From Gracilariopsis chorda (Eukaryota > Rhodophyta > Florideophyceae > Gracilariales > Gracilariaceae), in contig NBIV01000155.1 of NCBI GenBank assembly GCA_003194525.1, positions 1-64,000 on the forward strand: a stretch of 64,000 nt of DNA, read 5' to 3'. Each line of letters opens with the position of its first letter. The first letter of the stretch is position 1. The notes beneath the pieces are model-generated. The model had not been told where the DNA came from. It worked only from the letters and a program-made list of their open reading frames with translations, and searched no databases. Shown piece after piece: positions 31,569 to 44,577 of the stretch. The translations under genes and the position numbers were made by a program.

Positions 31569-34500
31569 TTAAAGCGACTGCGGTGTCCAAGAGCCATGCT
31601 TGTTGACGATAGACTGCAATAGTTTTGCACCGAGGGAGCCATCGTTAAGAGTGTGCGAAATAAAATAGAACGCTTCTATGTTGCCTTTTGTCAGCGGATG
31701 GGCAATATAGCATGTGCCAGACACCCACCAGAGCGCTTCAATATCCCCGCATTCGAGTAAGCCCCGAAGACGCGATGCAATCGTGTTTAGAGGGTATTCG
31801 TGGCACTTGTGCAAGGTGGTTATGGTGAAGTATAGTCCGAAGGAATCGGTGAGCATTATGAGCGAAGCAAAGGATGGAGTTAATACAAGAAAGCATTATT
31901 TGAGATGAAATGAACTGTAAGAGCATTAGGCAGAATCCAAGGTTTCTGCGCCAATTGCGCTGAAGATTGTACGTCCTTGCTTGGACCTGTGCCCGTTGAT
32001 CAAGTAGTATACAGTTTGAGAACTTGAAGCGAAAGAAAGTCCTGAAAGAAACCCAGTCTGACCGTACGAAGTCCTACAAATACTGACACTCGAGTGCGAG
32101 AGCAGCTGACACTTGCACAGGTGTTATGAAGGACATGCAGGTGCATTTTACCGAATCATCGGAACTAGTTTCTTCAGCAGAGTCAAGAGCTGGTTGGCCT
32201 TCACAAGATGCTTCAATCGCATATAAGGCACGAGCTGCCGTACGTAGCTGATATTAAACGCGGCTTGGGGCGGCACAAGGTGTCTGAGATAGTTGGGCTT
32301 AACCCCGGAGGGACTGTAGGGATTTGGTCTCATCCGCGGTAGACTTGGCTTTGGAGTCCTTTCTTCTTTCTCTAGAGATTGGAATTTGGTGGATTGTTTC
32401 CATGACTTCAGCCATGGAAATCTCAACAAATTGATCAGCGTACATTTTTGTCCAAAACCGACTGAACATGGGATCCCTCTCTTCTAGCGAACTGTTGAGC
32501 TTGAATCGTTTGGACATGTCTGTAGAGAACAGTTCGATTGTTGCGAAGTACCTAGTTAAAAGGAGATCATCTACTAGCTTGGTGTTAGAGTTAGTTATTA
32601 CTTACCGTTCTTTGAATAAGGTTGGCTCTACCATCAGTTCTAACGTGGAAAACCCAGCAAGTTTTATTCTAATCGATTTCCTGAAGAGATCGGTTACCCA
32701 TTAGCCATGCCAAGCTGGCCTCAAAGCCTAGTTAATATTTTCGTGACACCTTGTCAGTATGACATCACAACATGTTCATGACAGAGAAGTCTTGGTTGAC
32801 CAGGTGAACATATTGGCTCTAAAGTACACTTGGCGTACTACTCACAACGTTGACAGACACTTTAAACGGTACAGCAGGGATCGAACGGTCATGGAAGATT
32901 CCCGAGGGAGTCGTGCCAAGCCATCACTGGCACCCTGGGTCCATGCCAGATCCTCAAAACCTTTTCTGATGACAAGTCATCAGCATTGATGGAATTTGAG
33001 AAGTCATCAAACGAATAGATCTGGCACTGAACCCCGGTAAACCAGTCGAGTATGGAGGCCAGCACGAACATCAAGCATCATTACGTTTAATGCTGACGAA
33101 TTCCCATCGAATAGTGGCACTGATGAAACTAGAATAGAAACTCTATATAAACCCCGATGGATGTTCCGAACTTCTAACTCGGATCATCACCATCGACTTC
33201 CAAACAATTCAGCCACTGCACCTCTGTTCCTAACACTTGGCCAACAAAAGCGCTATATGTTCGTTCTCATCTCGCAACACGAACAGTTCTGGCATTCCCA
33301 GTATTATTGAGAATCCGTATTGGTCAGAAATTCTTCAATATATAGCGGCCATAGACGACCAGACTCGTCAAGACCATACGCAGGCTTTAGGAGTTTCCAT
33401 AATTCATCTGCGTTGGTTCTCCAAGCGCGGGGCGCAAGTACGTATATTTAGCGTTCGAGATCGCCAGATTATAGTTGCACGCAAGATACGTCAATTCTTC
33501 TGAAGCTGAAGTGAGGTATATTCTCCAATGACAATAATAACCGAATGCATGTGAAGTAAACAGTGGATGAATCACAACGGAGCGAATCCTGTTCCACATC
33601 TACTACAGTGCGGGACGAGTCGGCATCGTACCCCTAGCTTCTTACTTTCTCCATTATAATTCAGTACAACGAAGTGGTGTGAGGAGAAAATGCTGGCACT
33701 ATGAGGAAAATACCGAGTAGGGTTTTAAGCTTTGGCTTATATATAGTTTTGATTTTTCAGCATCAATGAACTTCTTGATTATCCATCTGAGGGCGAACTG
33801 CAGTTCATATTGCAAGGCCTGTGGGTCTCCGATAACAGCCTTAACTTCTCTAAGTATTCTCTGCTGGGAGAACTGGAGGCCTTCATCGTTAGGTGGGAAA
33901 CGCAGTTCCATACTTCCAACATCCATATGAAGCAGGGCATCTCTAAAATCTAATGATAGTGCGTCGATAGGGCGAGAATTATGGGCGCAGAACGATGAAG
34001 ACAGAAGATGGATTGAACACAGGTTAGTCTCATTGAGAACTTGCGGGCCAAGTCTTACAGGACCTAGCACGTTGGATACGCCAGGGAAGAGACATGATTT
34101 TGGGAGAGAAGTCGAAGACACGTCGTCCTGATCCTCAACGTCCACGTCCACTACTTTAACATTTTGCTTGTTAGATTGAGGATTAGTGAAGGAATCACAT
34201 CCAATTGCTTGTTTTTACAGCTCGGCGAGTAGAGAAGACTCAAGTACAAGCCAAATATTCTCATTGGTGACATGCAGGTGAGCTTCTTGAATACTCTCCT
34301 CGTCAGAAACCACCACCACATTCTCACTGGTATAGGCTACATACCCCTTGGACCAGGAACTATATCCACCTTGCTTCTTGTAGAACTACAAGGGTATAGT
34401 AGCAGGTAGGAGGTGCTGGGATATCGTATTGACAGGTCGAGAGCGCATCACAGTATACAAAGCTCTTCCACAAACTTGTTTCTAATAAGAGGCAAGAACG

Positions 34501-36833
34501 TCAAATAACACAAGACGGCTAGGTAGACCAGCAATAGAGGGTGTACACCCCTGGTCCTGTTCGAAGCTACTGACCAATTTGCTTCGGTACAGCACTTTAT
34601 AAGGAATGTCGCACGTGAAAGTAACTCGAAGTCCGTTCGGAAACACTGACCGGTTTGATGGAACTGCAGTTCGTCCCAAAGAAGTGTTTTGACCAATTTT
34701 CGGATATTCTTGTTGTACGATTCAACACTGCCAATTCTAATTATGCCTCCTCGTAAGAGGGGGCTCGAAGTTCGTATGGAAACGAGCACACAGTTCGTGG
34801 ATGATACTGTTGTCAAACTCTTGGTACGCAGAGAGCTTCAGAGAGGGCCCGTAAACGTAGAACCATTTGACGGTAATCATTTGGGAAGCATTTTTCATGT
34901 CCCTTGAAGTCATTGGAGACGTAGAGTAGACTCCAGTGACGACTTCTTTCATGTGAAGTATCGGCAGAATGCTGAGATCACGAATGAAAAAGAAGTTCAC
35001 TTGAATGTGCTTGTGAAACTCCACGAGTATGCGATTGAACGATATCTTCCGCGCATGTAGAGGTCTTTCAGACGTATTGCACGATTGCCCAGAGTACCTA
35101 GCTTAACCCAGTTCCTTCGAAAGCCTCTCATTCAGAATATCAGCACAGCAGCAAAGCTTCTTCAATTCAGGAAGATTGCGGTTGGATTGCACGTGGAGCA
35201 TAATTGCAAAGCGTTTTGCTTCCTTAATGGATGGTTTTTCATGAGGCGTGTTGGAGAGCGGGTTTTCTGAGCAAAAAAAAGGTGAATGACTCGGTCACCG
35301 AAGGCATTAAGGCTAGATGTGTGCGGCGATTGTTCTAATCACCCGGGGTGTAACTCAGGAGTCTGTCATCGCCTTAACACAGTCCGAGTGTTGAAGTTAT
35401 GACCAAAAGGTTTTCCAAGCCGAGCAAGTTGGAATGCGAGACTATATCATTTTCTAGTAGGCGAAGATCGCATGTTTCAGTGAGGTAGAACTTTAGCATA
35501 ACATTCTCGTGGTTGGAAGAAGTTAAGAGAAGCTTCCACATTGCGAATAAAAGCATGGAGTTCTCACATTTAGGACCGAAGCTATGATAGAATGGGTCAC
35601 AGTCGAGTTCGCTCATTACGACCACTATCCACATAGCGATTGCCAATGCGGCGTTGGAGATTATTTCACTAACAACTGGCAAGCGACGGACATCAATGAT
35701 TGAATTAGGATCAGTTCAGCCTTCCAAAACATCAGAGGGTGCCCGAACTCATGCTTTTAGGTATGTCGGCGTTTTTGTATCGGTTAGTGCCTGACTGAGA
35801 ATCTGAACGCCGATCACTGTTGTTGTTAAAGGATGCCCTGGTTTGTAGGTGGCTCAGCGACAGTTATATAGGCTTGAGAAGATGTCCGGTTATGGGCTTG
35901 ACGCTCCATCTTCCTCTTTTTGTGAGGAATGAAGGAGAGGGTCAAGCGCTGCTAGCAGCTAGGTGGGTAGGGTCACCACAATGAAAACAGAAGAGAGACG
36001 CATCCTTTCTCTTTAGGACTGCCGTCACTTTGCGAGAAGGGCGAAACTTAGAGGTTGACGAGGACGAGTTTAAATTGCGTTCAGCAATCCTGGAAAACAC
36101 GCTGCCTTCGTTCTTCTGTGACATTGCGTACAAGGCTGTCTCTAACCCTTGGCCGGCAATGTTCTTCAGATCTGCCTTGTTGACGTAAGAATAAGGGCTT
36201 CCAGGAGTTAAAGGAAGGGTCTCCATTACCATAACGTTGTCGTCCAGGTTACGGGGACACCGTGGGGACGGTTTAAGGACACTAAAGCCTTTGGAGGGTG
36301 GAGCAATTGTGTCTGTCTTCACTTAAGTTGAGCAGCCTTCCCGAGACGTTGGCAACTTTGGTAGCTCTTTTCTTTGTGTACAGCAACTTCCCTTTCTTCA
36401 TAGCATGATCATCGTCCTTGAAAAATCTAAAATGTGGCTTGCTTGTCTTCTTCTTAAGTTCTCCGATCGACGTGTCGAAAGCAGAAATGTCTATGACCAG
36501 CTTTTAAGAACCTGAGGATTCCTTTTTCTTCATGCGGGCCTCCGCAAGAGCAATAAGTTGGAGCTTAGCATTGGTAAACTTCTCATCAGTAAGCAGAGAG
36601 TTGTTGAAAAGAGTAATAGGTAGCACTTCTCCTACTTGGGACGAGGACGAAAGGACTCCATGCAGAACAGGATCTGCTGCAACTTCAACAAATCGGGAGA
36701 TAGGAATATCCAATGGTTCATCCTTGCAATGGCTGCAGGTCGTCAGACGATTTAAGGATCCTATAAGACGTGAAACCACAGCAATCGGCAAATCGAAGGC
36801 AATGAGCTCAACCATTTGACTTACGACTTTCAC
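31569..36833 (-). mobile_element. Copia-type fossil C
   Basis: Minus strand, right to left. A gag-like region (36,833-35,942) ends in a partial zinc knuckle CFHCGDPTHL near 35,985-35,955. Integrase lies at 35,024-34,448, with VQVNFFFIRDLSILPILHM and FEPPLTRRHN (compare 'vqvDf.fIr...kpiLHmvD' and 'fEprp.RrHNk.G.vE'). RNase H end lies at 31,856-31,569, with LTDSFGLYF and IAHPLTKGN. Integrase upstream of RNase H identifies Copia rather than gypsy. The RT between them is hardly recognisable. Heavily broken (far more than ten interruptions). Repeat copies at both ends may be its LTRs. Confidence 0.68.
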
Positions 36834-37105
36834 TTAGTCATCTTGACTCAACCTAATTAAACCTCTTGCCTGTGCTTTGTAAATAATAGACTTTTGAGCA
36901 GCTGCTATCACACGGTCATAAAGTTGAAGCCCAAAAGTAGCGAAATTTGTTCTGTAAAATTGATCAATACCTTTTCAAGCAGCGACAAAAACAGTATTAA
37001 TCCAACGAGATACGTCGCAACGACATTCTTGCCGATCCTTCATGAGGACAAAGTGAGGTGGGTAGGTAGGGTCTTGCGAAGATTGCTGCAGCCCTAAACT
37101 CATAA

Positions 37106-37360
37106 CTGAGGTATATGCATCGAGGTAGTTGCAGCAGCAGGCGCACTGAAGGAGAAGACTCACGGATACCAAGTTGCATTCGTGCGCGAAAATGAAGGAA
37201 ACGGAAATAAAGTCCCTGACAAGCCCGTTGCCTCTCTGACAATGATGTCCGACGACTGGTCCAGCAGTTTTAATCTATTGTAGTGCAAGGTGCGGAAGAT
37301 CAGTAGCCGGAAGCGCATGCAAGAATAAGCCAGCTATGCATGGTGCAGGCGGCCAATTTA
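37106..37360. repeat. Dispersed repeat copy 2 (probable LTR part of Copia C)
   Basis: Partner of 30,877-31,130, same orientation, separated by 6.2 kb. Beyond the shared 250 bases the two flanks differ, so if these are LTRs, only part of each is recognisable. Confidence 0.85.
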
Positions 37361-38195
37361 CACAATTATCTTTTAAGTATGAATAAGCCCTTTAGGGCCA
37401 TTCTATGATTTTTTAAATGAAACGAAAAGAAAATAAAAAAAATTCTTGGGCAATCAGGCATTTACAGGTTGCCTCCCAACCTTTCAAGATTTCGTTTAAC
37501 GTAAAGAGTACATTTGTTGCTGCCTACATTGAACGAGTGTTGAACGTTAAAAAATAAACTTTACAGCTGCATTCAGTCAAAACTAGCTTCCACCCGACAC
37601 TTTTAAATGACAAACCTACGCCTGCTTGGTCTCCATAGCCATGATGTTTTTCTTGCCACAAGTTGTGAGTGACGAAAAGCAGTTAGTACCAAAATGACAG
37701 AATCTGAGCTGCAGCCATCAAATGCACATGAAGTTGGACCCCGTACTCAGCCACTTCCCAAAATGCTCCATGACACTTGCAATCAACTTGATGCCTGTAC
37801 ATTTCGCAATTCAAAATGTAAGAAAGTTTTAAAGGCGCTCAAAGTTAGTGTTGCCATTAACGGGAAGATAGAAGCAAAGTGCAAGATTATATCCATGAAA
37901 ATGGTACAGTGACAAGTAAGCGCATTGCATGTTGCTCACGTAATGCAAAACTTAGTAACCAGTTTTAAAAATGTTTCTACTCACACCCAAGACTTACCAC
38001 ATAGGAGAGTTCGTATAAAAGAACTGAATCCGTGGGGGAACCAGATTGATGTCATTCAAGTAGATGCACCACACCTGAACGGAGATAAATTTGTCGAGGG
38101 AAAACGATCGCTCCAACCCTTTTACAACAACTCTTCTCCCAGCGAAAGTCGAAATCCAGGTTTTGTGGCAACAGAGTATTTAGATTGCCGCATGT
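37361..38195 (+). other. Unassigned plus-strand open stretches
   Basis: 37,694-37,912 (72 codons, ATG) and 37,925-38,215 (96 codons) follow each other in the same direction and lead into the longer decayed frame downstream. No domain recognised. Confidence 0.3.
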
Positions 38196-38199
38196 ATTT

Positions 38200-38985
38200 G
38201 AGAACCCAAAAATGACTGCAGCAAGAACCAAAATGATGGAGTTTTTAACCAGAGAGGAGCTTGATCAGCAGAATGAAGATCCATGGAGTGAATAAATTTC
38301 GCCGTTATTGAATGAAATTTCGTTCAAACCTGCTGCAAACACAACTCTTTGCGGAGGTCTCAAATCCGACGATATATGTTTGTTTAATCCTGGTGGCCCT
38401 CCTTATATTGGTGAAGAGGGTGCGTTAATTCGAAATTTTGCAGAATTCAAAAGCCTATATGGTCATTGATTAGCAAAATTTGAGATTTCGGGACAAGGGG
38501 ATCCAGACGCACTCGCCAGTTTTGCCGAAGGCAAAGCCCATATTATGTACGGGTACTACTTTGTGCCACTACACCATATTTTGAAACCATTGGTTAGATG
38601 TGCATCGGAGAGCGATGCTAAATGGAAGGAAGGGGTAGTGTCTGGGGTCAGCCCATAAGGGTGTGGAGGAAATGAGTGTTTACGTGGACAACAGAAGAGA
38701 CCGAAGCGAGATGTACATGATGTTAGTTTTGTTGGGTTAGATGGGTTGTTATTGGCTCTTAAACAGCAGCGACAAGTTCCCGCTAAATTAGAACGATGGA
38801 AAAGTGACGGCTACAGTTTTGAAGCCATGGAGGATCTAGGTCGCTCTGCTACGTCTGCGCTGGAAGCGATAGTGCGCGTGAAATTAATGTTGTAGCAAGG
38901 CGTTGGTGCGAAAGGAAAAGCTTTGTTTGAAGGAGTTCTGGACCACCTTAAAGCATATTTGGAGTTATATAGAGCTACATAGTAA
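38200..38985 (+). pseudogene. Decayed reading frame, about 260 codons, unassigned
   Basis: One plus-strand frame remains readable with only a handful of in-frame stops: MTAARTKMMEFLTREEL, then GGLKSDDICLFNPGGPPYIG, FEISGQGDPDALASFAEG, MYGYYFVPLHHILKPLVR, and later VGLDGLLLALKQQRQVPAKL and FEAMEDLGRSATSALEAI. The middle ('SGQGDPdalasFa.G...mYgyy.v..h..lkpLvR') has the look of the SANT/Myb-like accessory proteins seen with some plant, algal and oomycete transposons. That is a resemblance, not an identification. A SWR1-type ATPase fragment in the same direction starts about 480 bases further on; a connection is not shown. Confidence 0.4.
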
Positions 38986-39469
38986 CACAAGCTCTGTAGG
39001 AAGCGGTATATTCTAATTAATGCAAAGTAATGGGCATGGCTTTTTCAAAAAGCTCCTTACAATGATCCGAAGTCTACAGTTCTCTATCCAGTACAGAATG
39101 AGGCTAATTAAGATGATTCAGGAAAGAACATGGGCTGGGAAAGTTGTAACATCTCATCTGTAAATATTTATAATTTAACCAAAGCCCGCAACACGAGGCT
39201 GGCGCACTAGAGAGGTACTTTTCAGTCAATGGATATTCTAAAAAGGTTAAGGAAGAAGATCACACGCATACTTCCGGACAGTCGTTTCGTTTGACCGAAC
39301 CTCAAACTAATGCTAGCTCTAACCATTCAGTACCCGATCAGGGAAAGGGCAGGTAGAGGCATGCTCAAGACTTGTCGAGAACGGTGAATCACTTCTTTTC
39401 CATGCCCTGTGACAGCAAAATCCGAGTACTCATTTTTCAAGCGAGCTATTTCGTGGAAACATACGATAA

Positions 39470-39840
39470 TATCAAAGAAAAGGCTTTGAGTGGCTACTGA
39501 CGCTTTGGCGCAAAGACCTCAACGGAATACTAGCGGATGACATTGGACTTGGAAACAACATTCAAACTATTTCTCTCTTCGCATGGTTTGCTGTTAAGAA
39601 AGACGTATGGGACCCACACCTCATTGTTGTTCCGACTTCAGTTATAGTAAGCTGAGAAGAAGAATTCAAGAGAACGTTACGAGGATTCAAGGTTCTGACG
39701 TATTTTGGGCTTGTAAAGAAACGAAAAGACAAACGCCGGGGTTGGCAAAGACCTGATATGCTTCATGTGTGTATCACTTCCTACAGGCTGGAGGTGCAAG
39801 ATTCTCTTCTATTACTTTGGAAAAAATGGCACCACTTAAC
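39470..39840 (+). pseudogene. SWR1/SRCAP/Domino-type SNF2 ATPase fragment (N-terminal lobe)
   Basis: The plus-strand frame reads YQRKGFEWLLTLWRKDLNG, ILADDIGLGNNIQTISL, PHLIVVPTSVIV, EFKRTLRGFKVLTYFG, KKRKDKRRGWQRPDMLHVCI and TSYRLEVQD. This is motifs Q, I, Ia and Ib of the SNF2 ATPase domain. The blocks KRKGW...P...FHVCITSYKLVVQD are specific to the Swr1/SRCAP/PIE1 branch, which exchanges H2A.Z into nucleosomes. The Walker A motif GLGKT has become GLGNN, so ATP binding is lost. There is a TGA at 39,653-39,655 in place of the conserved tryptophan (SWE-type position), and a stop just before YQ. The match ends near 39,840, before the DEAH box. A full protein would exceed 1,000 residues, so this is a ~125-residue relic of a host gene. 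Confidence 0.88.
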
Positions 39841-42800
39841 CTTTTTTTCAAGTAAAGTCCGAACAACCTGTAAAGGAGAACATTATGAATAGGCCAGTGG
39901 GGAAGCGTTCTGTAGAGCAGCAAATAATTATACATGCCAGTTTCATGACGAATGGAATCCAGAGATGTAGAGATCCATCCAGAAATAGAAAAAGCTTTAC
40001 CAAATACCGGGGAAACACAGTATTCACTCCATGCTCTTCATAGTGAAAAACTTGGAGCTCCCAAAACCGGAAAACGAAGCAGCTCACCGACTCCGAAACG
40101 TATACTGCTGCAGGAAACACCAGAAAATGGCAGGAGCAGTCAGCGTTCTTCGGAATCATTGCAAATTGCAGAGTTATTGGTGTCCAGTGCTTCTAAGGTG
40201 AGCTTGAAGGACCCAAAGCAGCAAGTAAGGCCGAAACGGAGAATGGGATGGCAAAGGCAAGCAATGATGCAGTGACTCAGGAGGTTGGAGATGGCTCTCA
40301 AGACTACCTAGAAATATCTTCTAAGCTTCTAATGAAGGAAGATAAGCGTGAAGCACTACCCCTCAAGGCTGCCTAGAAAGAAAAATATGACGTAGAAGCT
40401 GAGTAAAGGGACACCCCAGAAGATCATCGTCTTGGTGCTACGAAGGCCAACACCCGAAGCAGTCAAACTATTGATTTTGCCAACGCCCTAAACTCTGTAA
40501 CCAGTATTCAAAGATACACACTTCGTGTTTTTGAACGTATGAGTGGACAACCTCTTTCTGAGCCCTTACATGGCCACAGCATGAGCACAAATTGGGTTAC
40601 TACTGGATCTGGTTCTGTACTTGGAGATTGCTCTTGCCCAGAAGAGGCAAATGTTTCTGAGATCGAGAGCACCGGAGAAGATGATACGGAGACTTTGCTG
40701 CATGAAGTGGGTATTAATGATGATGGAAATGCGAGCAATATAAAAGCACTGACGGATGCCGACGCGGAAATTATTATGTACCTGCCACTACGCAACTTTG
40801 GTTCGGAAGAGCCAAAATTTTCTTCGGTATTCCATGGCACCGCAGCAGCAGGCTTAGAATGCGCGGGAGGAAGTGCTTTCTTTTCGCATGCTTAGAACAG
40901 AGAAAGCCGAACACTGCATGCAACGAGAACGTAGAGATAGAAGAGCCTTGAGAACCTGCGGAAGAGGATGGCTGAAAGTGAGAGAAGAGGTAATTTGGAC
41001 GCAGTTTGATCTGCTTCTAACCAAACTAACAACCTTGCTGCATCTGCTGTAGATTTTTCCGGGTGTGAGCAGCTTAAGGGATCCACTGCTGCGGACTGGG
41101 CAAGGTCAAAAAGAAAGAAAAACCCGAGCTCCTATCTATCTGAATCCAATCAGCATGGTCACGTCCAAAACAGATGATCGTATTATGTTGCACTGTGTGA
41201 CGTGCACTCCATGAAGAAGAATCTGCCAAACATGGTAACTACTGTTTGCACACTTCATCGGGAGCTTTTTGTGCTTTTGTGTTTATAAAGTAGAACGTCT
41301 TTTCATATAAAACGTCATCGTCGCAGGTATCCTAGCCTATGAAGCTTATCTGCAAGTTCATTGCGCCGCGACGACGTTTTTCTTTGTTTGTTAGTTGACC
41401 GCCTGTATTCACCTTCTGTGTGACAGTCATCAAAGTGTATGACAAGCGTACCAGTCACAAATTATCATCACTATGCGGTACGAGCTCAAACAACGAGCTG
41501 TCTCTATTATCGATAATGACGTTGTGCAGCTTATACGTTAATATAATAATAAGTATAGCAGTGGGCAACTATTAACGAAGAGCTGATCAAAAGATGCCAA
41601 AACGGCATACAAGCATTCCGAACGCCTGCTCGCAGCAAACTCTGGATAAAGAATGATACGCTTTGAAAATACCTTTTTTTGTACTTACATGGCGTCCTGG
41701 ATACAGCTTTAGAGTCTACGTTCGTTTTTATACGCCTCATCAGCAACAAAAGCTGCCGATGACTGTCGCTCTGGACCACTTAACAAATCGTACAATACAG
41801 TTGCCTTAAACGCTGTAGAAACATGAGTTCCACCCGCATGCCGCGCAGAAACGAAGCAGAACTTACAGTCTGCTTGAACTTCTGCCTGCAAACAGATTGC
41901 AAAAACCCTTTGGGATTGTAGTACATACGAGGGTCTGATGCGTCAAAAAGTTTAGGACGAATAATTTTGATTGCGATACTCCGAAGCTGCCACGACACCA
42001 TCTAGTAGACTTCCACGATGTTTTTTGAATAAATCTGTGCTTGCCACAACTCTTCAAAAGAGATGGGAAATTGGCTGTGTGGAACCACTTCACTTAGAAC
42101 AAAAAGAGTTTAATGCAACACATGATATAGGGTACACTGATCAGTACCATATGCCCACCCGATTTCTAGATAGCTTGAAACTGCTAAGAGCCGTAATGTA
42201 CAACATAGCACAACAGCTACAGTTACAGAGGTAGCAATGAAGCTGTGCTTTCTTTGCATTCTCACGAATTTGGCTGAGAAAGGTTTGGAAAAGATACAAT
42301 ACTAGTTGTTTGAGAGAAGGTACATTCGACGAAACAATCTACTAGAAAGAGTAGTCATATGAGCGTTAAAGTTATATTGTGATCTCGGAATAATAAAGCT
42401 CTTGAAATGTATACTTCGAGATAGTTTCGCTGCAATTATGAGAAGAATAATACAAATAACGGTAAGCATGCTTTCGTTTTGTATATGGAATGAGCCTACA
42501 AACAAACTCATTGCCCTGAAGGGATCTATCTTGGTTAATAGAGTTCGATGTCTTTCTACGTTACTTTGTGTTTGAATTTGTGCATATTGGCGTTGCGTTA
42601 CCCATTTGAACAACAGCATAGGGCAAAAGTGACCGTTAGGGTACTGAATTGTCCCTGGGAGGGTGTGTGGCTGGCGTTAAGAGAAAACGCACAGAATGAA
42701 GCCTTGGGTGAAAGCTTGAAGTTGATTTCGTAACATGTTTACATCTGTTGAAATTTAGAAACACACAGAACGGCCATAAAGGTACCGTAACTGGTCCACG

Positions 42801-43704
42801 TCGTTGAGCTCGCGACAAAGCAACACACGAACAACGAATTGAAATTAGTGAAAGAGTGAAACTTTTTGCGCCCTATTGGTGGTTTTTTAAGTGGTCAAAT
42901 TATCTTCCAAATTCAGGTCTCGAGAGGTTTCCTGCTGTTTTACTTGTTTAGAATCGTTTTCTGTTCTTTCACGGTTAGCTATCAAAAAGAACAGGGAGTG
43001 CTGCTCTAGCGTTGTGAGCTTTCTACAGATCGTGCAAACACTCAATCACCGACGCAGAATCGTGTTTTTCACAGCTCTCTTGCTCTCCATGCACTTTCAG
43101 ACCGCCAGAGCGCCCCGCAAGGCGCTCAAGAGATACCTAAACTAGCGTCAGCTGCTTCTTGCGTGGTGAGAGAGGACAAATGACAGACAGCGGCAGTTGC
43201 GTCTTCCTTCGTCCCCGAAACTCACCTACTTGCCCAAGTTCGGCGCCTGTCAACGACCCAGCATGGCCACCCCTTCCGAATGCCAAACGATATAGATTAA
43301 ATCTCCCAATGAGGAGCTTACATGTGGCATGTTTCCTGGAGTATTTTGGCAAACTGTTGAGATCGCCCTCAAGGTCAGAGAGTTTTTAGACAAGGGAAGC
43401 GATGAGAAGCTGTTCATAGAAGCCAAGGAGAGGTACAAGAGTAATAAAACTAGAGGGCATCTGCAGTACGAAATTCGTATTTTTTTCGTGGTACCTTCTC
43501 ACGAATCTGAGATATGACTTTCTTACTGTTTCGAGTTTCCCCAACACGAAAATCATTTCCTGCACAGAACGAACTTTTCCCCACGTGTTATTTGCTGCTG
43601 CTCATATGCCACCCACAAGAATACACCCACATCAGAGCTTTGCGTGAACTTTCTTTGCGTTCCAACCTCGCCTTTATGAGAATCACAGAACACTCCGTCG
43701 TTCA
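39841..43704. other. Mostly unassigned; one 118-codon acidic ORF
   Basis: 40,539-40,895 (plus, ATG) is an acidic, serine-rich open frame without known domain (EIESTGEDDTETLLHEVG). 42,001-41,531 on the minus strand has two adjoining open stretches with no motif. Nothing else supportable. Confidence 0.3.
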
Positions 43705-44575
43705 ATGTTCGAGACAAATGCTTTGGTGGCAAGAACGTTCTTTTTTGCGCTTTTCTTCGAATTTGAAGATACTCTTATGACTTTTGCCACAGAAAAAATA
43801 ACAGACGCGCAACATGAAATAAAACGGTTACAGCCACGAACCCAAGGACTGAAAGCGGTCAATTTCAACTTAAACATCCTTTCAGATCAAGAATGTTTAA
43901 TCAAATTTCGTTTCACCAAGGCACTTCTCTGTTACATAGCCAATGTGCTTCCCTGGTCTTACCCAACAGAAAAAAATCGTTACATGTGTGCTCCAGTAAC
44001 TGCTTTATGAATTCTTTGTCACAAATTAGCTTAAAAAATTCGATGGATAGATGTCGAAAGTTTTTCAGCTTGCATCCGTCCAAACTAGGCAAGTTAGTCT
44101 GGGAAACATGTGAACTGTTTACGTAAAATTTTGGATACGTTCTCAAATATCGGCCGTCAGTGATGCAACAACCAGCTTTAATTTATGAAAATGCTATATC
44201 TAGTATGAGAGCGCCATACGAAAATTGCGTTGGCTTTATTGACTGTGCCAAGACAAGAATTCAAAACCGGGTGGAAATCCATCACTAAAACGTTCATGAT
44301 ATTTAGGACAAAAGTAAGCTCACTTTTTTGTGTTTCTGAACATATCTACTACGGACTGGTTTATGATTGCATGGAATGGGCCTCAAACGGGTCGACGTCA
44401 TGATATGACGTTGCTGAGAGAAATTGGATGGGAGACATTATTAGATTGGTGTTTATTAGTTAATCAGAACCAGCTCTTTGTTTATGGTGACGGTGCCTTT
44501 TTGCTCTGGCCTTGGATGCAGGGCCCATTTAAATCACAGGGTGCACCTGAACAGGAAACAACTGTTAATCTTCAA
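43705..44575 (+). pseudogene. PIF/Harbinger transposase, 3'-truncated
   Basis: Plus strand. The N-terminal block NILSDQECLIKFRFTKALLCYIANVLPW and the IRWIDVESF block after it match the start of Harbinger (DDE_Tnp_4) transposases. The first catalytic D is in VGFIDC (near 44,236), then GPQTGRRHDMTLLRE, and the second D is in YGDGAFLLWPWMQGPFK (near 44,487). The third acidic residue, expected after 'MSSVR..VEW', is absent because the reading ends at about 44,570 against the CTG-rich repeat unit. Several stops and frame changes lie between the blocks, for example after VTAL at 44,008-44,010. Cut-and-paste DNA transposase, inactive. Confidence 0.83.
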
Positions 44576-44577
44576 AC

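Noticed and set aside
41155-41195. Similarity of ACGTCCAAAACAGATGATCG to the start of the pogo-like segment at 27,787
   Set aside because: Only about 17 matching bases, with no continuation of similarity or reading frame.
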